Source: Bacteroidia bacterium
GTDB lineage: Bacteria; Bacteroidota; Bacteroidia; Bacteroidales; Azobacteroidaceae
Direction: 5' to 3'
NCBI GenBank assembly: GCA_025996815.1
Contig: BNTT01000008.1
Span: 1-47,196, forward strand
Length of the DNA stretch: 47,196 bases
The notes beneath the pieces were generated by a model that saw nothing but the letters and a program-made list of their open reading frames with translations, had not been told where the DNA came from and did not search any database. Position 1 is the stretch's first letter, and the number at the start of each line of letters is the position of its first letter. This document shows, piece by piece, positions 24,911-33,455 of the stretch. The translations under genes were made by a program, and so were the position numbers.

Positions 24911-25732
24911 ATGATTAAAAAAGCGATGCGTAAATATCTGATTGGTATGTTGTTGGCATTTGTGTTGCCGCCCGCGGCGGCGCAGGAAACGCAGGAGGCG
25001 CAGGAGATGATTTACCAGTCCACGATGCTGGGGGTGATGGGGCAGGCAGCCATTTACGACACCTACATCACGCCGTCTAACTATGCGGGGACGAATTTTG
25101 GGCTGTTTCACGAGCAAATGCGCATGACCAAACTGAACGAGAGAAGCATCGCGGCGCAGCATCTTTTCAATCTCAATCTGGCTGTAGACGACGTACAGTC
25201 GATGGCGATGCTGGAATACGGTTTTGGGCTGCATCATCGTTTCGAGCCTATAAACGGGTTTCAATTCTTTCTCGGCGGGCAGGCTCACGGGATGATTGGC
25301 GGTGTTTACAACTTGCGCAACGCCAGCAATAATCCGGCGACTATTAAATTGCATTTCGATTTGGGACTTTCGGGCATCGCGGCATATCAGTTGGAGGTCA
25401 AAAAGCAGCCCGTGAAGTTGCGCTATCAAGCGACTATACCGGCACTGGGACTGTTTTGGGCACCCGAATTTGGGGAGTCGCTTTTTGAGATTAGTTTGCA
25501 CAAATATCCGATAGTATTTGCATCTGTCCACAACTATTTGTCGATGCGCAACGTCCTGTCGGTGGAGGTGCCGTTCAAATTCGCCACCGTTCGCCTGTCG
25601 TATGTCAATTGGATGTATGAAACACGCATCCACGATACTGAAACACGCATCCATACGAATACGCTGTTTTTTGGGCTTTCAAAATATTTTACCGTCCAGC
25701 CCGGACGGCGTTTTAAACAGTTTATGGAATAG
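24911..25732 (+). CDS. DUF3316-like outer-membrane beta-barrel protein
   Basis: 273 aa with a signal peptide ending near PPAAAQ (a second possible start is the Met at 24926, MRKYLIGM). The body has amphipathic strands and the pattern YGFGLHHRFEPINGFQFFLG, ending in an aromatic-rich barrel-like region. I assign it to DUF3316 by recall; function unknown. It starts two bases after parC and is followed five bases later by the S41 peptidase, so the three may be co-transcribed. Confidence 0.6.
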   Translation: MIKKAMRKYLIGMLLAFVLPPAAAQETQEAQEMIYQSTMLGVMGQAAIYDTYITPSNYAGTNFGLFHEQMRMTKLNERSIAAQHLFNLNLAVDDVQSMAMLEYGFGLHHRFEPINGFQFFLGGQAHGMIGGVYNLRNASNNPATIKLHFDLGLSGIAAYQLEVKKQPVKLRYQATIPALGLFWAPEFGESLFEISLHKYPIVFASVHNYLSMRNVLSVEVPFKFATVRLSYVNWMYETRIHDTETRIHTNTLFFGLSKYFTVQPGRRFKQFME

Positions 25733-25737
25733 CCGCG

Positions 25738-26781
25738 ATGAAAAGATTTCTAAAATATGGTTGGCTGGGGCTGTGTGCATTGCTTTTGGGGTCGTGCATC
25801 GAAATAGAAAACTTCGACAACACGCCGAAAGGCAATTTTGAGGCTTTGTGGAAAATTATGGATGAGCGTTACTGCTTTTTCAAGGCAAAAAACGTTGATT
25901 GGGACGCTGTACATGCGAAATATGCCCCGCTGATTACTAATGATATGTCGGACACGCTGCTGTATGACGTATTAGTCGATATGCTTCATGAGGTCAAGGA
26001 TGGGCACGTCAACCTGATTAATGGCGGTCAGACCGGAGCCTATATAGGTCACCATCAGAACTATCCGACAAATTTTAGTTTTACAATACTTGAGGAGGGT
26101 TATTTAAAACCTGGGTCAGGGTACCTAAACACCGACAGTATAAAATATAAGATATTGGACGACAACATCGGATACATGTATTACGAAAAGTTTTCGTATG
26201 GTGTCAGCGAAACGAATATGGACTATATCCTTCACCGTTTTAGCGACTGTCACGGCATCATTATCGACGTGCGCAGCAATCCGGGCGGCAATCTGAGCAA
26301 TGCCGATTTAATTGCGGGACGCTTTGTTGAGCGCAAAACATTAGTTGCCTATATACACCACAAGACCGGCAAGGGGCACGACGACTTTTCCAACCGCCTG
26401 CCCATATACGTTGAGCCGCCCGCCGGTCGCTCGCTGTGGCTGCGTCCCGTGGTGGTGCTCACTAACCGCCACTGCTTCAGCGCGACAAATGCCTTTGTGA
26501 GTTATATGTCCAACTTTCCCAACGTCACCACCCTTGGCGACCGCACAGGAGGCGGCTCCGGCTTGCCCTTTTGGTCATCGCTTCCCAATGGCTGGGGCGT
26601 GCGCTTCTCCGCAAGCCCGCAGTATAATGCAAAAATGCAAGAAATAGAATCCGGCATCGACCCCGACATTTTTATCAATCAGACCAACGACGATGAAAAT
26701 AAACACATCGACACGCTCATTGAAGCGGCTCGGAAGTTGCTGAATAGCATGAATAGCGTGAAGAAAGAGCCGACGCAATAG
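25738..26781 (+). CDS. S41-family peptidase lipoprotein
   Basis: 347 aa. The lipobox is LGSC (Cys about residue 20). An N-terminal helical part (GNFEALWKIMDERYCFF) is followed by a segment similar to the tricorn/C-terminal-processing peptidase core: DCHGIIIDVRSNPGGNLSNAD, and the probable nucleophile Ser in NRHCFSATNAFVSYM. The family cleaves near protein C-termini. No PDZ domain is obvious. It is anchored at a membrane surface in the periplasm or outside. Its last 65 bases overlap the 3' end of convergent plsC. Confidence 0.85.
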   Translation: MKRFLKYGWLGLCALLLGSCIEIENFDNTPKGNFEALWKIMDERYCFFKAKNVDWDAVHAKYAPLITNDMSDTLLYDVLVDMLHEVKDGHVNLINGGQTGAYIGHHQNYPTNFSFTILEEGYLKPGSGYLNTDSIKYKILDDNIGYMYYEKFSYGVSETNMDYILHRFSDCHGIIIDVRSNPGGNLSNADLIAGRFVERKTLVAYIHHKTGKGHDDFSNRLPIYVEPPAGRSLWLRPVVVLTNRHCFSATNAFVSYMSNFPNVTTLGDRTGGGSGLPFWSSLPNGWGVRFSASPQYNAKMQEIESGIDPDIFINQTNDDENKHIDTLIEAARKLLNSMNSVKKEPTQ

Positions 26782-27499
26782 CCGTGCGCGACTGCTCGCT
26801 GAGGCTTTGCAGATGGCTGACCAGCTCTTTGCGGTCGCTCCGGTCGATTGTTTGAGGCGGAATGGGCGGGTGAATGTGCAACTCCATCCGGTGCGGACGA
26901 ATGCGAACGGTGTGTTTCGACATCACCTCAAATGCCCCGTTGATGGTGAGCGGCACAATCGGCAGTTGCAAATCAACCGCTATCTGGAACGCCCCTTTTT
27001 TGAATTTCTGCATTCGCCCGTCGGGCGTGCGCGAGCCTTCGGGAAACACAACGACCGAATTGCCGTGCTGCAACTTTTCTTTGGCAAAACGAATCGTTTT
27101 TTCAATCCCTCTGGGCGAAGAATTATCCACAAAAATAAATCCTGCCGATTCGCACGCCTTGCCAACGATAAACATCTTGCGCAAACTTTGCTTCATCATC
27201 CACTTGATTGGCACACCCAAGTGGGCGAATATCAGCCAAATATCGAAAGCACTCTGGTGGTTGGCAACAAAAATATACGACTGCCGGGGGTCTAAATGCG
27301 CGCGCCCCGTCACCGTGACCGGACAAAAAGTGATCCAGCACACCAGCCGCGACCACCATTGGGACGGATAAAAACTAAACAGCCGCTCCCCGCCAAGAGA
27401 GCACCCAATAATGGTTATCAAAGAAGTCAAAAACGTGGAAGCCAGCATGATTGGCAACCAAATAAAAAGCTCGTAAAATGCCAAAACAATCTTTTTCAT
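26717..27499 (-). CDS. plsC: 1-acyl-sn-glycerol-3-phosphate acyltransferase
   Basis: 260 aa. It acylates lysophosphatidic acid in phospholipid synthesis at the inner membrane. An N-terminal hydrophobic segment (residues about 4-34) is followed by the HX4D catalytic motif NHQSAFD (H81, D86), FVDNSSPRG, and the substrate motif FPEGSRTPDGRMQKFKKGAF. The C-terminal ~20 codons overlap the S41 peptidase gene on the other strand. Its -7 box is at 27524-27531. Confidence 0.9.
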   Translation of the reverse strand: MKKIVLAFYELFIWLPIMLASTFLTSLITIIGCSLGGERLFSFYPSQWWSRLVCWITFCPVTVTGRAHLDPRQSYIFVANHQSAFDIWLIFAHLGVPIKWMMKQSLRKMFIVGKACESAGFIFVDNSSPRGIEKTIRFAKEKLQHGNSVVVFPEGSRTPDGRMQKFKKGAFQIAVDLQLPIVPLTINGAFEVMSKHTVRIRPHRMELHIHPPIPPQTIDRSDRKELVSHLQSLSEQSRTAIASALSSRYSCYSATSEPLQ

Positions 27500-27523
27500 G
27501 ATAAAACAGTTCTATAGTTTCCA

Positions 27524-27531
27524 CAAAAGTA
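27524..27531 (-). promoter_or_regulatory. -7 box of plsC
   Basis: TACTTTTG on the minus strand, 25 bases before the plsC ATG. Confidence 0.5.
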
Positions 27532-27579
27532 CGCAAAAAAAATCAAAAAACAAGCAAAAAGAGGAAAAAATCTCAGATA

Positions 27580-27656
27580 TTAACATAACGTTAAGAAAAC
27601 GATAACATAACGATAACAAAACATTAAGAAAACATTAACAAAAAGATAACATAAAA
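27580..27656. repeat. Seven-unit 11-bp tandem array upstream of yifB
   Basis: TTAACATAACG, TTAAGAAAACG, ATAACATAACG, ATAACAAAACA, TTAAGAAAACA, TTAACAAAAAG, ATAACATAAAA: seven units of exactly 11 bp with no indels, consensus WTAASAWAACR. It lies between the divergent plsC and yifB promoters and ends 26 bases before the yifB -7 box. Confidence 0.85.
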
Positions 27657-27682
27657 TATTTGGTAACTTGGGAAAATCCATC

Positions 27683-27690
27683 TACCTTTG
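27683..27690 (+). promoter_or_regulatory. -7 box of yifB
   Basis: TACCTTTG, 38 bases before the ATG at 27729. It excludes the earlier in-frame ATG at 27660. Confidence 0.55.
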
Positions 27691-27728
27691 CCGCAAAATT
27701 GTGGATATTAAATAAAAATGGTATTTTT

Positions 27729-29270
27729 ATGTTAGTCAAAATCTATTCGGCGGCGCTTCAGGGCGTGAATGCCCAAATTATTACGATTGAGGTCAATTGC
27801 AGTAGGGGCATCAAGTTTTTTCTTGTTGGCTTGCCCGATGTCAGTATTAAGGAGTCGCACGAGCGCATCACTTCGGCGTTGGAGTTCAATAAGATGCGGT
27901 TTCCGCGCACGCAGATTGTGGTGAATATGGCACCTGCGGACATTCACAAGGAGGGTGCCGGCTATGATTTGCCGTTGGCGATTGGCATTTTGGCGGGGTC
28001 GGGAACAGTCAAAGCCGACCGCGTGAGCGACTATCTGATGATGGGCGAATTGTCGCTCGACGGGCAACTCAAACCCGTGCGCGGCGTGCTTTCGATTGCC
28101 ATTAAGGCAAAAGAAGAGGGCTTCAAGGGGGTGATTTTGCCCCAAATGAATGCCCGCGAGGCAGCGGTGGTGGCAGGGCTGGAAGTGTATGGCGCGGAAA
28201 ACATCATCGACGTTATCCAATTTTTCAACGAAGAAAAGACCTTGGAGCGCGTGGTGGTTGACCCGCGAGCCGAATTTTATGCCAATCAGGCGGGTGCCGA
28301 CTGGGATTTTTCGGAGGTCAAAGGGCAGGAGCAGGTGAAGCGGGCGTTGGAGGTGGCGTGTGCCGGAGGGCACAATTTGCTGTTCGTGGGCGCGCCGGGA
28401 GCGGGCAAGAGTATGCTGGCGAAGCGCATCCCGTCGATTTTGCCGCCGCTGTCGCTGAGCGAGAGTTTGGAGACGACCAAAATACATTCCGTTGCCGGAA
28501 AAATCAATCACAACGGGTCGCTCATTGCGGCGCGTCCGTTCAGAAGTCCGCACCACACCATTTCGAGCGTGGCGATGGTGGGCGGAGGCTCGTATCCACA
28601 ACCCGGCGAAATCAGTCTGGCGCACAATGGAGTGCTGTTTTTAGACGAAATTGCGGAGTTTCAAAAATCGGTGCTGGAAGTTCTCCGACAGCCGTTGGAA
28701 GACCGCAAAATCACCATCTCGCGCTCCAAATTCACGGTGGAATATCCCGCAGGCTTCATGCTGGTTGCCTCGATGAACCCCTGCCCGTGCGGGCATTTCA
28801 ACAACCCCAACAAGGAGTGTGTATGCAAGCCCTACGAGGTGCAAAAATACCTGCATCGCCTCTCCGGACCGCTCTTAGACCGCATCGACATCCAAATAGA
28901 GATTGTGCCGGTGCCTTTCGAAGCCATTTCGGACACGCGACCGGCGGAGTCGAGTGCCGCCATTCGCGAGCGCGTCATCCGTGCCCGCCGGATACAGGAA
29001 GCGCGCTTTGCCACCGACGAAGGCATCTATTGCAACGCGCAGATGCACACACGCCTCTTGCACCGCCACGCGCAACCCGACGCGGCAGGCTTGGCACAAC
29101 TGAAGACCGCAATGGAACGCCTCAACCTCTCTGCCCGCGCCTACGACCGCATCCTGCGCGTGGCACGCACCATCGCCGATTTGGAAAGCTCCGAAAACGT
29201 CCTCGCCCACCACATCGCCGAATCCATCGGCTACAGAAACCTTGACCGCGAAAATTGGGCGGAGGCATAA
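27729..29270 (+). CDS. yifB: YifB/ComM-family Mg-chelatase-like AAA+ ATPase
   Basis: 513 aa from the ATG at 27729 (MLVKIYSAALQGVNAQIITI). An N-terminal Lon-protease-like fold (residues about 20-165, FFLVGLPDVSIKESHERITS) precedes the AAA+ module: Walker A GAPGAGKS (about 221-228), Walker B NGVLFLDEIAEF, a zinc-like CxC...C cluster (NPCPCGHFNNPNKECVC) and a C-terminal helical domain. ComM, a member of this family, is a branch-migration helicase in natural transformation; the role in Bacteroidota is inferred. Confidence 0.9.
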   Translation: MLVKIYSAALQGVNAQIITIEVNCSRGIKFFLVGLPDVSIKESHERITSALEFNKMRFPRTQIVVNMAPADIHKEGAGYDLPLAIGILAGSGTVKADRVSDYLMMGELSLDGQLKPVRGVLSIAIKAKEEGFKGVILPQMNAREAAVVAGLEVYGAENIIDVIQFFNEEKTLERVVVDPRAEFYANQAGADWDFSEVKGQEQVKRALEVACAGGHNLLFVGAPGAGKSMLAKRIPSILPPLSLSESLETTKIHSVAGKINHNGSLIAARPFRSPHHTISSVAMVGGGSYPQPGEISLAHNGVLFLDEIAEFQKSVLEVLRQPLEDRKITISRSKFTVEYPAGFMLVASMNPCPCGHFNNPNKECVCKPYEVQKYLHRLSGPLLDRIDIQIEIVPVPFEAISDTRPAESSAAIRERVIRARRIQEARFATDEGIYCNAQMHTRLLHRHAQPDAAGLAQLKTAMERLNLSARAYDRILRVARTIADLESSENVLAHHIAESIGYRNLDRENWAEA

Positions 29271-29297
29271 GCCGGCGCATTGGCAATCATTTTTTTT

Positions 29298-29574
29298 ATG
29301 ATTATCCGCAATCATACCACTAAATAGCGTTTTCTGCAAGTAATTTGTGGCTTTGTCCCGCAGGGACAGCACTTTATTAACCGTAGGCTTCAGCCTACGG
29401 CGGGGCACTCCTCCTCTGCCATAGTCCCGCAGGGGACGGCACTATCAAGTGTCACCCCTGCGGGGTGAAGGTTGTGTGTGGCAGGTTGTCCGTAGGCTGA
29501 AGCCTACGGTTAATAAAGTGCTGTCCCTGCGGGACAAGGAGCGAAAGCCAAGTGGTACGATTGCGGATAGTCAT
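29298..29574. mobile_element. Non-coding inverted-repeat (MITE-like) element
   Basis: The ends ATGATTATCCGCAATCATAC (29298 on) and the reverse complement of 29551-29574 match at 22 of 24 positions. Inside, 29353-29400 is a perfect 48-base inverted copy of 29490-29537, and each arm holds the nested palindrome CCGTAGGCTTCAGCCTACGG and a GTCCCGCAGGGAC motif. The ~90-base centre has further short palindromes and no gene. A solitary end occurs at 18126-18190. Confidence 0.7.
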
Positions 29575-29671
29575 ATTTTTTTTACGGTGCTAATATACTT
29601 ATTTTCAGTTAGTTGCAAAAACAAAGCACACTTTGGGGGCTAAAAAATTTGGTTTTGTGAAATATTTATAT

Positions 29672-29679
29672 TACCTTTG
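29672..29679 (+). promoter_or_regulatory. -7 box of the metalloprotease gene
   Basis: TACCTTTG, 25 bases before the ATG at 29705. Confidence 0.55.
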
Positions 29680-29704
29680 TACACAATAACTAATTTATAT
29701 TTTA

Positions 29705-32700
29705 ATGGAGAAAAAAAGAAACAAAGGAGAGAGAATTGGATTGAAATTGCTGATTTTTATTTTCGGCATGACCACCGCTTTTGCACAAAAAAGCGTTAGT
29801 ATTAACAATGAAAAGATTTTTCAGGAACAGGGTAGCAACCCGCGCAGCCGCGCATTTGAGGTGAATCCGCAGTTGCAAAATTTTTCGCAAAACAATGTAG
29901 GCGACAGGCTGTTGCTCGATTTTTTCGACAACAAGCAGTATGAAGCCGTAGTGCTGCAAGTCAGCAAAAGTTACGACGGCATCGTTGGCATCACCGCACA
30001 GGTGGCAAACACCCAATTTGGCTATTGCTACATTTCCGTTGCAGGAAACAACATCGCGCTTTCGGCAGAGTTGCCGCAAAAGGACGAGTTTTTTTCCGTC
30101 AAAAAAATCAACGGGAAGTATTATCTGACAGCACAAACACTGTCGGAAGTGCAGCACGAACACGGCGACGAATGTAGCCACGTGTCTGAAAGCGGCGGTT
30201 CGATGCTCCGAGCCGTATCCACCCCCACGCTTCCCGAAAGCAGCGCGGCGGCAACGGTGGATATACTCGTTGTTTATACTCCCGTGGCGAAGGCGGAGGC
30301 TATAACCAACGGTAGCACCATTGATTTGGATATTGCCGCGGGAATACAACGGTCTAATCAGGTGCTGAGCAACTCAAATACAAATGTAACCCTGAACGTT
30401 GTTTACAAGCAGGAAGTGAATTATACGGAAAGCGGCAGTACGAACACCGATTTAGACCGCCTGAAAGAGCCGGGCGACGGATATGCCGATGAGGTGCACG
30501 CGCTCCGTACCCAATACGATGCCGACCTGGTGGTGCTTTTGCTGGGCGATAACAGTTCCAACGTAGCCGGTGCAGGGTATATTTTGGGTAACGAATATGG
30601 CAGTCCGCGAAACGGTTTTTCGGCAATGAAGGCAAAGCATACAAACACCACCGGCTATGTGCTGATTCACGAAATTGGGCATAATTTCGGCTGCGGGCAT
30701 CATGTCAATACAGACCTCACTGCGCTTTACAGTTATTCTCACGGGCATGGAGGCACTTCATCGTCGGGAGGCTTTTCCACCATCATGACGTATGATAATC
30801 TGGGCTTTGGACCTCGCATCCCCTATTTTTCCGACCCGGCTATTATGTATAACAGCGTTGCCGTCGGCACTGCCGGCACTAACAATGCCAAAACCATCCG
30901 GCAATCCAAAGGGTTGATAGCCGGTTATTCCGACGAAGCACCTTTTTACGATGCTTTTTTGAAAGATATTACATTGAGCAGCGGTGCGCTTTCGCCGGCT
31001 TTCAATCCGGGCGTGTATCAATATACGGTCAATGTGAGCAACAGCGTGACGAGCATTGATGTGGAGGGCATTGCCAACTCGCCGAAAGGTGCCACCATAA
31101 CCGGAAATGTTACTGCAATGCCATTGTCTGTCGGTAGCAATACGGTAACTATTTCGGTGGAAGACGCTTGGGGCACTAATTGGAACAACCTGAAAACCTA
31201 CACGGTCACAGTCAATCGGTCGTCGGCAGCATTGAGCAACAATGCGAACTTGAACAATCTGACGGTCAATCAGGGCACGCTGACACCCACGTTCAATGCA
31301 AATACAATCAGTTACAGCGTGAGTGTGGCAAATACTGTCAGTAGCATTACGATTTCGGCAACGAAAGCCCATGCCGCAGCTTCGGTTTCGGGGGATGGTG
31401 CCAAGACGCTGAACGTTGGCGCGAATGCTTTCACTGTCGATGTAACGGCAGAAGATGGAACGACCAAGAAAACTTACACGGTGAACATTACAAGAGCGGC
31501 TCCTGTTGTTCAAAGCAATGATGCAACCTTGAGTAGCCTGACGGTCAATCAGGGCACGCTGACACCCACATTCAATGCAAGTACAACAACTTACAGCGTG
31601 AGCGTGGCAAATAGCGTGGCGAGCATTACGATTTCGGCAACGGCAAATCACGGTGCCGCAAGTGTTGCCGGGACGGGAAGCCAATCATTAAATGTTGGAA
31701 GTAATTCGTTCAATATTGTATGTACTGCGGAAGATGGGACACCGAAGACCTACACGGTGAACATTACAAGAGCGGCTCCTGTTGTTCAAAGCAACGATGC
31801 AACCTTGAGCAGCCTTTCAGTAAATCAAGGGACGTTGACACCCACGTTCAATGCAAATACAACAAGTTACAGCGTGAGCGTGGCAAATAGCGTGGCGAGC
31901 ATTACGATTTCGGCAACGGCAAATCACGATGCCGCAAGTGTTGCCGGAGTGGGAAACCAATCGTTAAGTGTTGGAAATAATTCGTTCAATATTGTGTGTA
32001 CTGCGGAAGACGGAACACCGAAGACCTACACGGTGAACATTACAAGAGCGGCTCCTGTTGTTCAAAGCAATGATGCAACCTTGAGCAGCCTTTCAGTAAA
32101 TCAGGGCACGCTGACACCCACGTTCAGTGCAAGTACAACAAGTTACAGCGTGAATGTGGCAAATAGCGTGGCGAGCATTACGATTTCGGCAACGGCAAAT
32201 CACGATGCCGCAAGTGTTGCCGGAGTGGGGAGCCAATCGTTAAGTGTTGGAAATAATCCGTTCAATATTGTGTGTACTGCGGAAGACGGGACGCCAAAGA
32301 CCTACACCGTCACGGTCACGCGGGCAGCACCGACATTGAGTAACAACGCAAACCTGAGCCGTCTGACGGTAGACCGGGGCACGTTGAGTCCAAACTTTGC
32401 TCCCGGAACAAAAACCTATACGGTGAACGTTGAAAACTCGGTAACGAGTATCACTCTGACGGCGTGGACGGCACATATCGGAGCTACGGTTTGGGGAGAA
32501 GGCACCATGTCGTTGAGCGTTGGCGCGAATGTCTTCCCTGTGGTGGTGGTGGCGGAAGACGGAACGACCAAAACCTACACGGTTACGGTCAATCGGGCAT
32601 CACCCACATTGAGCAGCGATGCAACCTTGCGCAGCCTTTCGGTAAGTCAGGGGACATTGACACCCACGTTCAATGCAAATATCACAACTTACAGCGTGAG

Positions 32701-33400
32701 TGTGGCAGGTAGCGTCAGTAGCATCACGATTTCGGCAATAGCCAATCAGAGTTGCTGCAAGTGTGTTGGCACGGGCACCAAATCGTTGAGAGTTGGAAAT
32801 AATTCGTTCGACATCGAATGTACGGCAGAGGACGGCACAATGAAGACCTACACGGTTATGGTTGCGCGGGCACCATTGAGTAACGACGCGAACCTGAGCA
32901 GCCTCACGGTCAATTGGGGTCGCCTGACACCCAACTTCAATTCGGCAACGACAGCCTATACGGTGAGCGTCGGAAACTCGACAACGAGTATCAAGCTCAC
33001 CGCAACGGCAGTCCATGACGTTGCTTCGGTTGCGGGCGATGGTGCCAAATCGTTGAATGTTGGCACGAACACTTTCTCTGTTGTGGTAACGGCGGAAGAT
33101 GGAACGACTAAGGTCTACACCCTCACAGTGAATCGAGAGGCGAGCGCGACGGCGATAGAAAGCCCTGAAGAAAACTCCGCCATCAAGGTTTGGAGTGCCA
33201 ACGGGATGCTCCATATTGATTCGCCGTCCGACGAAATCACGCTTGTAAGAGTGTATGATGTCAATGGGAGGCTAATACAAACAGTCAAACCCCAAGCCAA
33301 TCAATTTGAAACTGCCAATCCGCACGGGCTGCGGATAGCAATAATCGTGATTGAGACGAGTCAAAACAGGAAATACAGTAAAAAAATGGTGCTCTTGTAA
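29705..33400 (+). CDS. Secreted metzincin-type metalloprotease with eight cadherin-like repeats and a T9SS-type C-terminal domain
   Basis: 1231 aa. A signal peptide (to about residue 28) is followed by a propeptide-like region, then a reprolysin-type catalytic domain with zinc motif HEIGHNFGCGHH (H322, E323, H326, H332) and a Met-turn STIMTYDN. From about residue 416 to 1145 there are eight ~90-residue beta-sandwich repeats of the cadherin-like (PF12733) type, each with patterns like LTVNQGTLTPTF, YSVSVANSV and AEDGTTKTYTV. The final ~75 residues (VYDVNGRLIQTVKPQ ... KKMVLL) look like a type A sorting domain, implying export by the type IX system and surface attachment. Repeats 3-5 are nearly identical in DNA. 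Repeat 7 has an unusual Cys-rich patch (SCCKC). The target substrate is unknown; adhesion plus proteolysis is a plausible role. Confidence 0.9.
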   Translation: MEKKRNKGERIGLKLLIFIFGMTTAFAQKSVSINNEKIFQEQGSNPRSRAFEVNPQLQNFSQNNVGDRLLLDFFDNKQYEAVVLQVSKSYDGIVGITAQVANTQFGYCYISVAGNNIALSAELPQKDEFFSVKKINGKYYLTAQTLSEVQHEHGDECSHVSESGGSMLRAVSTPTLPESSAAATVDILVVYTPVAKAEAITNGSTIDLDIAAGIQRSNQVLSNSNTNVTLNVVYKQEVNYTESGSTNTDLDRLKEPGDGYADEVHALRTQYDADLVVLLLGDNSSNVAGAGYILGNEYGSPRNGFSAMKAKHTNTTGYVLIHEIGHNFGCGHHVNTDLTALYSYSHGHGGTSSSGGFSTIMTYDNLGFGPRIPYFSDPAIMYNSVAVGTAGTNNAKTIRQSKGLIAGYSDEAPFYDAFLKDITLSSGALSPAFNPGVYQYTVNVSNSVTSIDVEGIANSPKGATITGNVTAMPLSVGSNTVTISVEDAWGTNWNNLKTYTVTVNRSSAALSNNANLNNLTVNQGTLTPTFNANTISYSVSVANTVSSITISATKAHAAASVSGDGAKTLNVGANAFTVDVTAEDGTTKKTYTVNITRAAPVVQSNDATLSSLTVNQGTLTPTFNASTTTYSVSVANSVASITISATANHGAASVAGTGSQSLNVGSNSFNIVCTAEDGTPKTYTVNITRAAPVVQSNDATLSSLSVNQGTLTPTFNANTTSYSVSVANSVASITISATANHDAASVAGVGNQSLSVGNNSFNIVCTAEDGTPKTYTVNITRAAPVVQSNDATLSSLSVNQGTLTPTFSASTTSYSVNVANSVASITISATANHDAASVAGVGSQSLSVGNNPFNIVCTAEDGTPKTYTVTVTRAAPTLSNNANLSRLTVDRGTLSPNFAPGTKTYTVNVENSVTSITLTAWTAHIGATVWGEGTMSLSVGANVFPVVVVAEDGTTKTYTVTVNRASPTLSSDATLRSLSVSQGTLTPTFNANITTYSVSVAGSVSSITISAIANQSCCKCVGTGTKSLRVGNNSFDIECTAEDGTMKTYTVMVARAPLSNDANLSSLTVNWGRLTPNFNSATTAYTVSVGNSTTSIKLTATAVHDVASVAGDGAKSLNVGTNTFSVVVTAEDGTTKVYTLTVNREASATAIESPEENSAIKVWSANGMLHIDSPSDEITLVRVYDVNGRLIQTVKPQANQFETANPHGLRIAIIVIETSQNRKYSKKMVLL

Positions 33401-33422
33401 GGAGGGGTTTCGATTTTTGGAG

Positions 33423-33455
33423 AATAGCGCCTGAAAAACAGGTGCTATTTTTTTT
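33423..33455 (+). terminator. Terminator of the metalloprotease gene
   Basis: AATAGCGCCTG pairs with CAGGTGCTATT (one G-T pair) around an AAAAA loop, and an eight-T run follows. It overlaps the last codons of the convergent gene at 33445. Confidence 0.85.

Noticed and set aside
31210..32330. Regularly spaced near-identical repeats that might suggest a CRISPR-type array
   Set aside because: The units are ~276 bp, in frame and encode protein domains; no short direct repeats with unique spacers are present.
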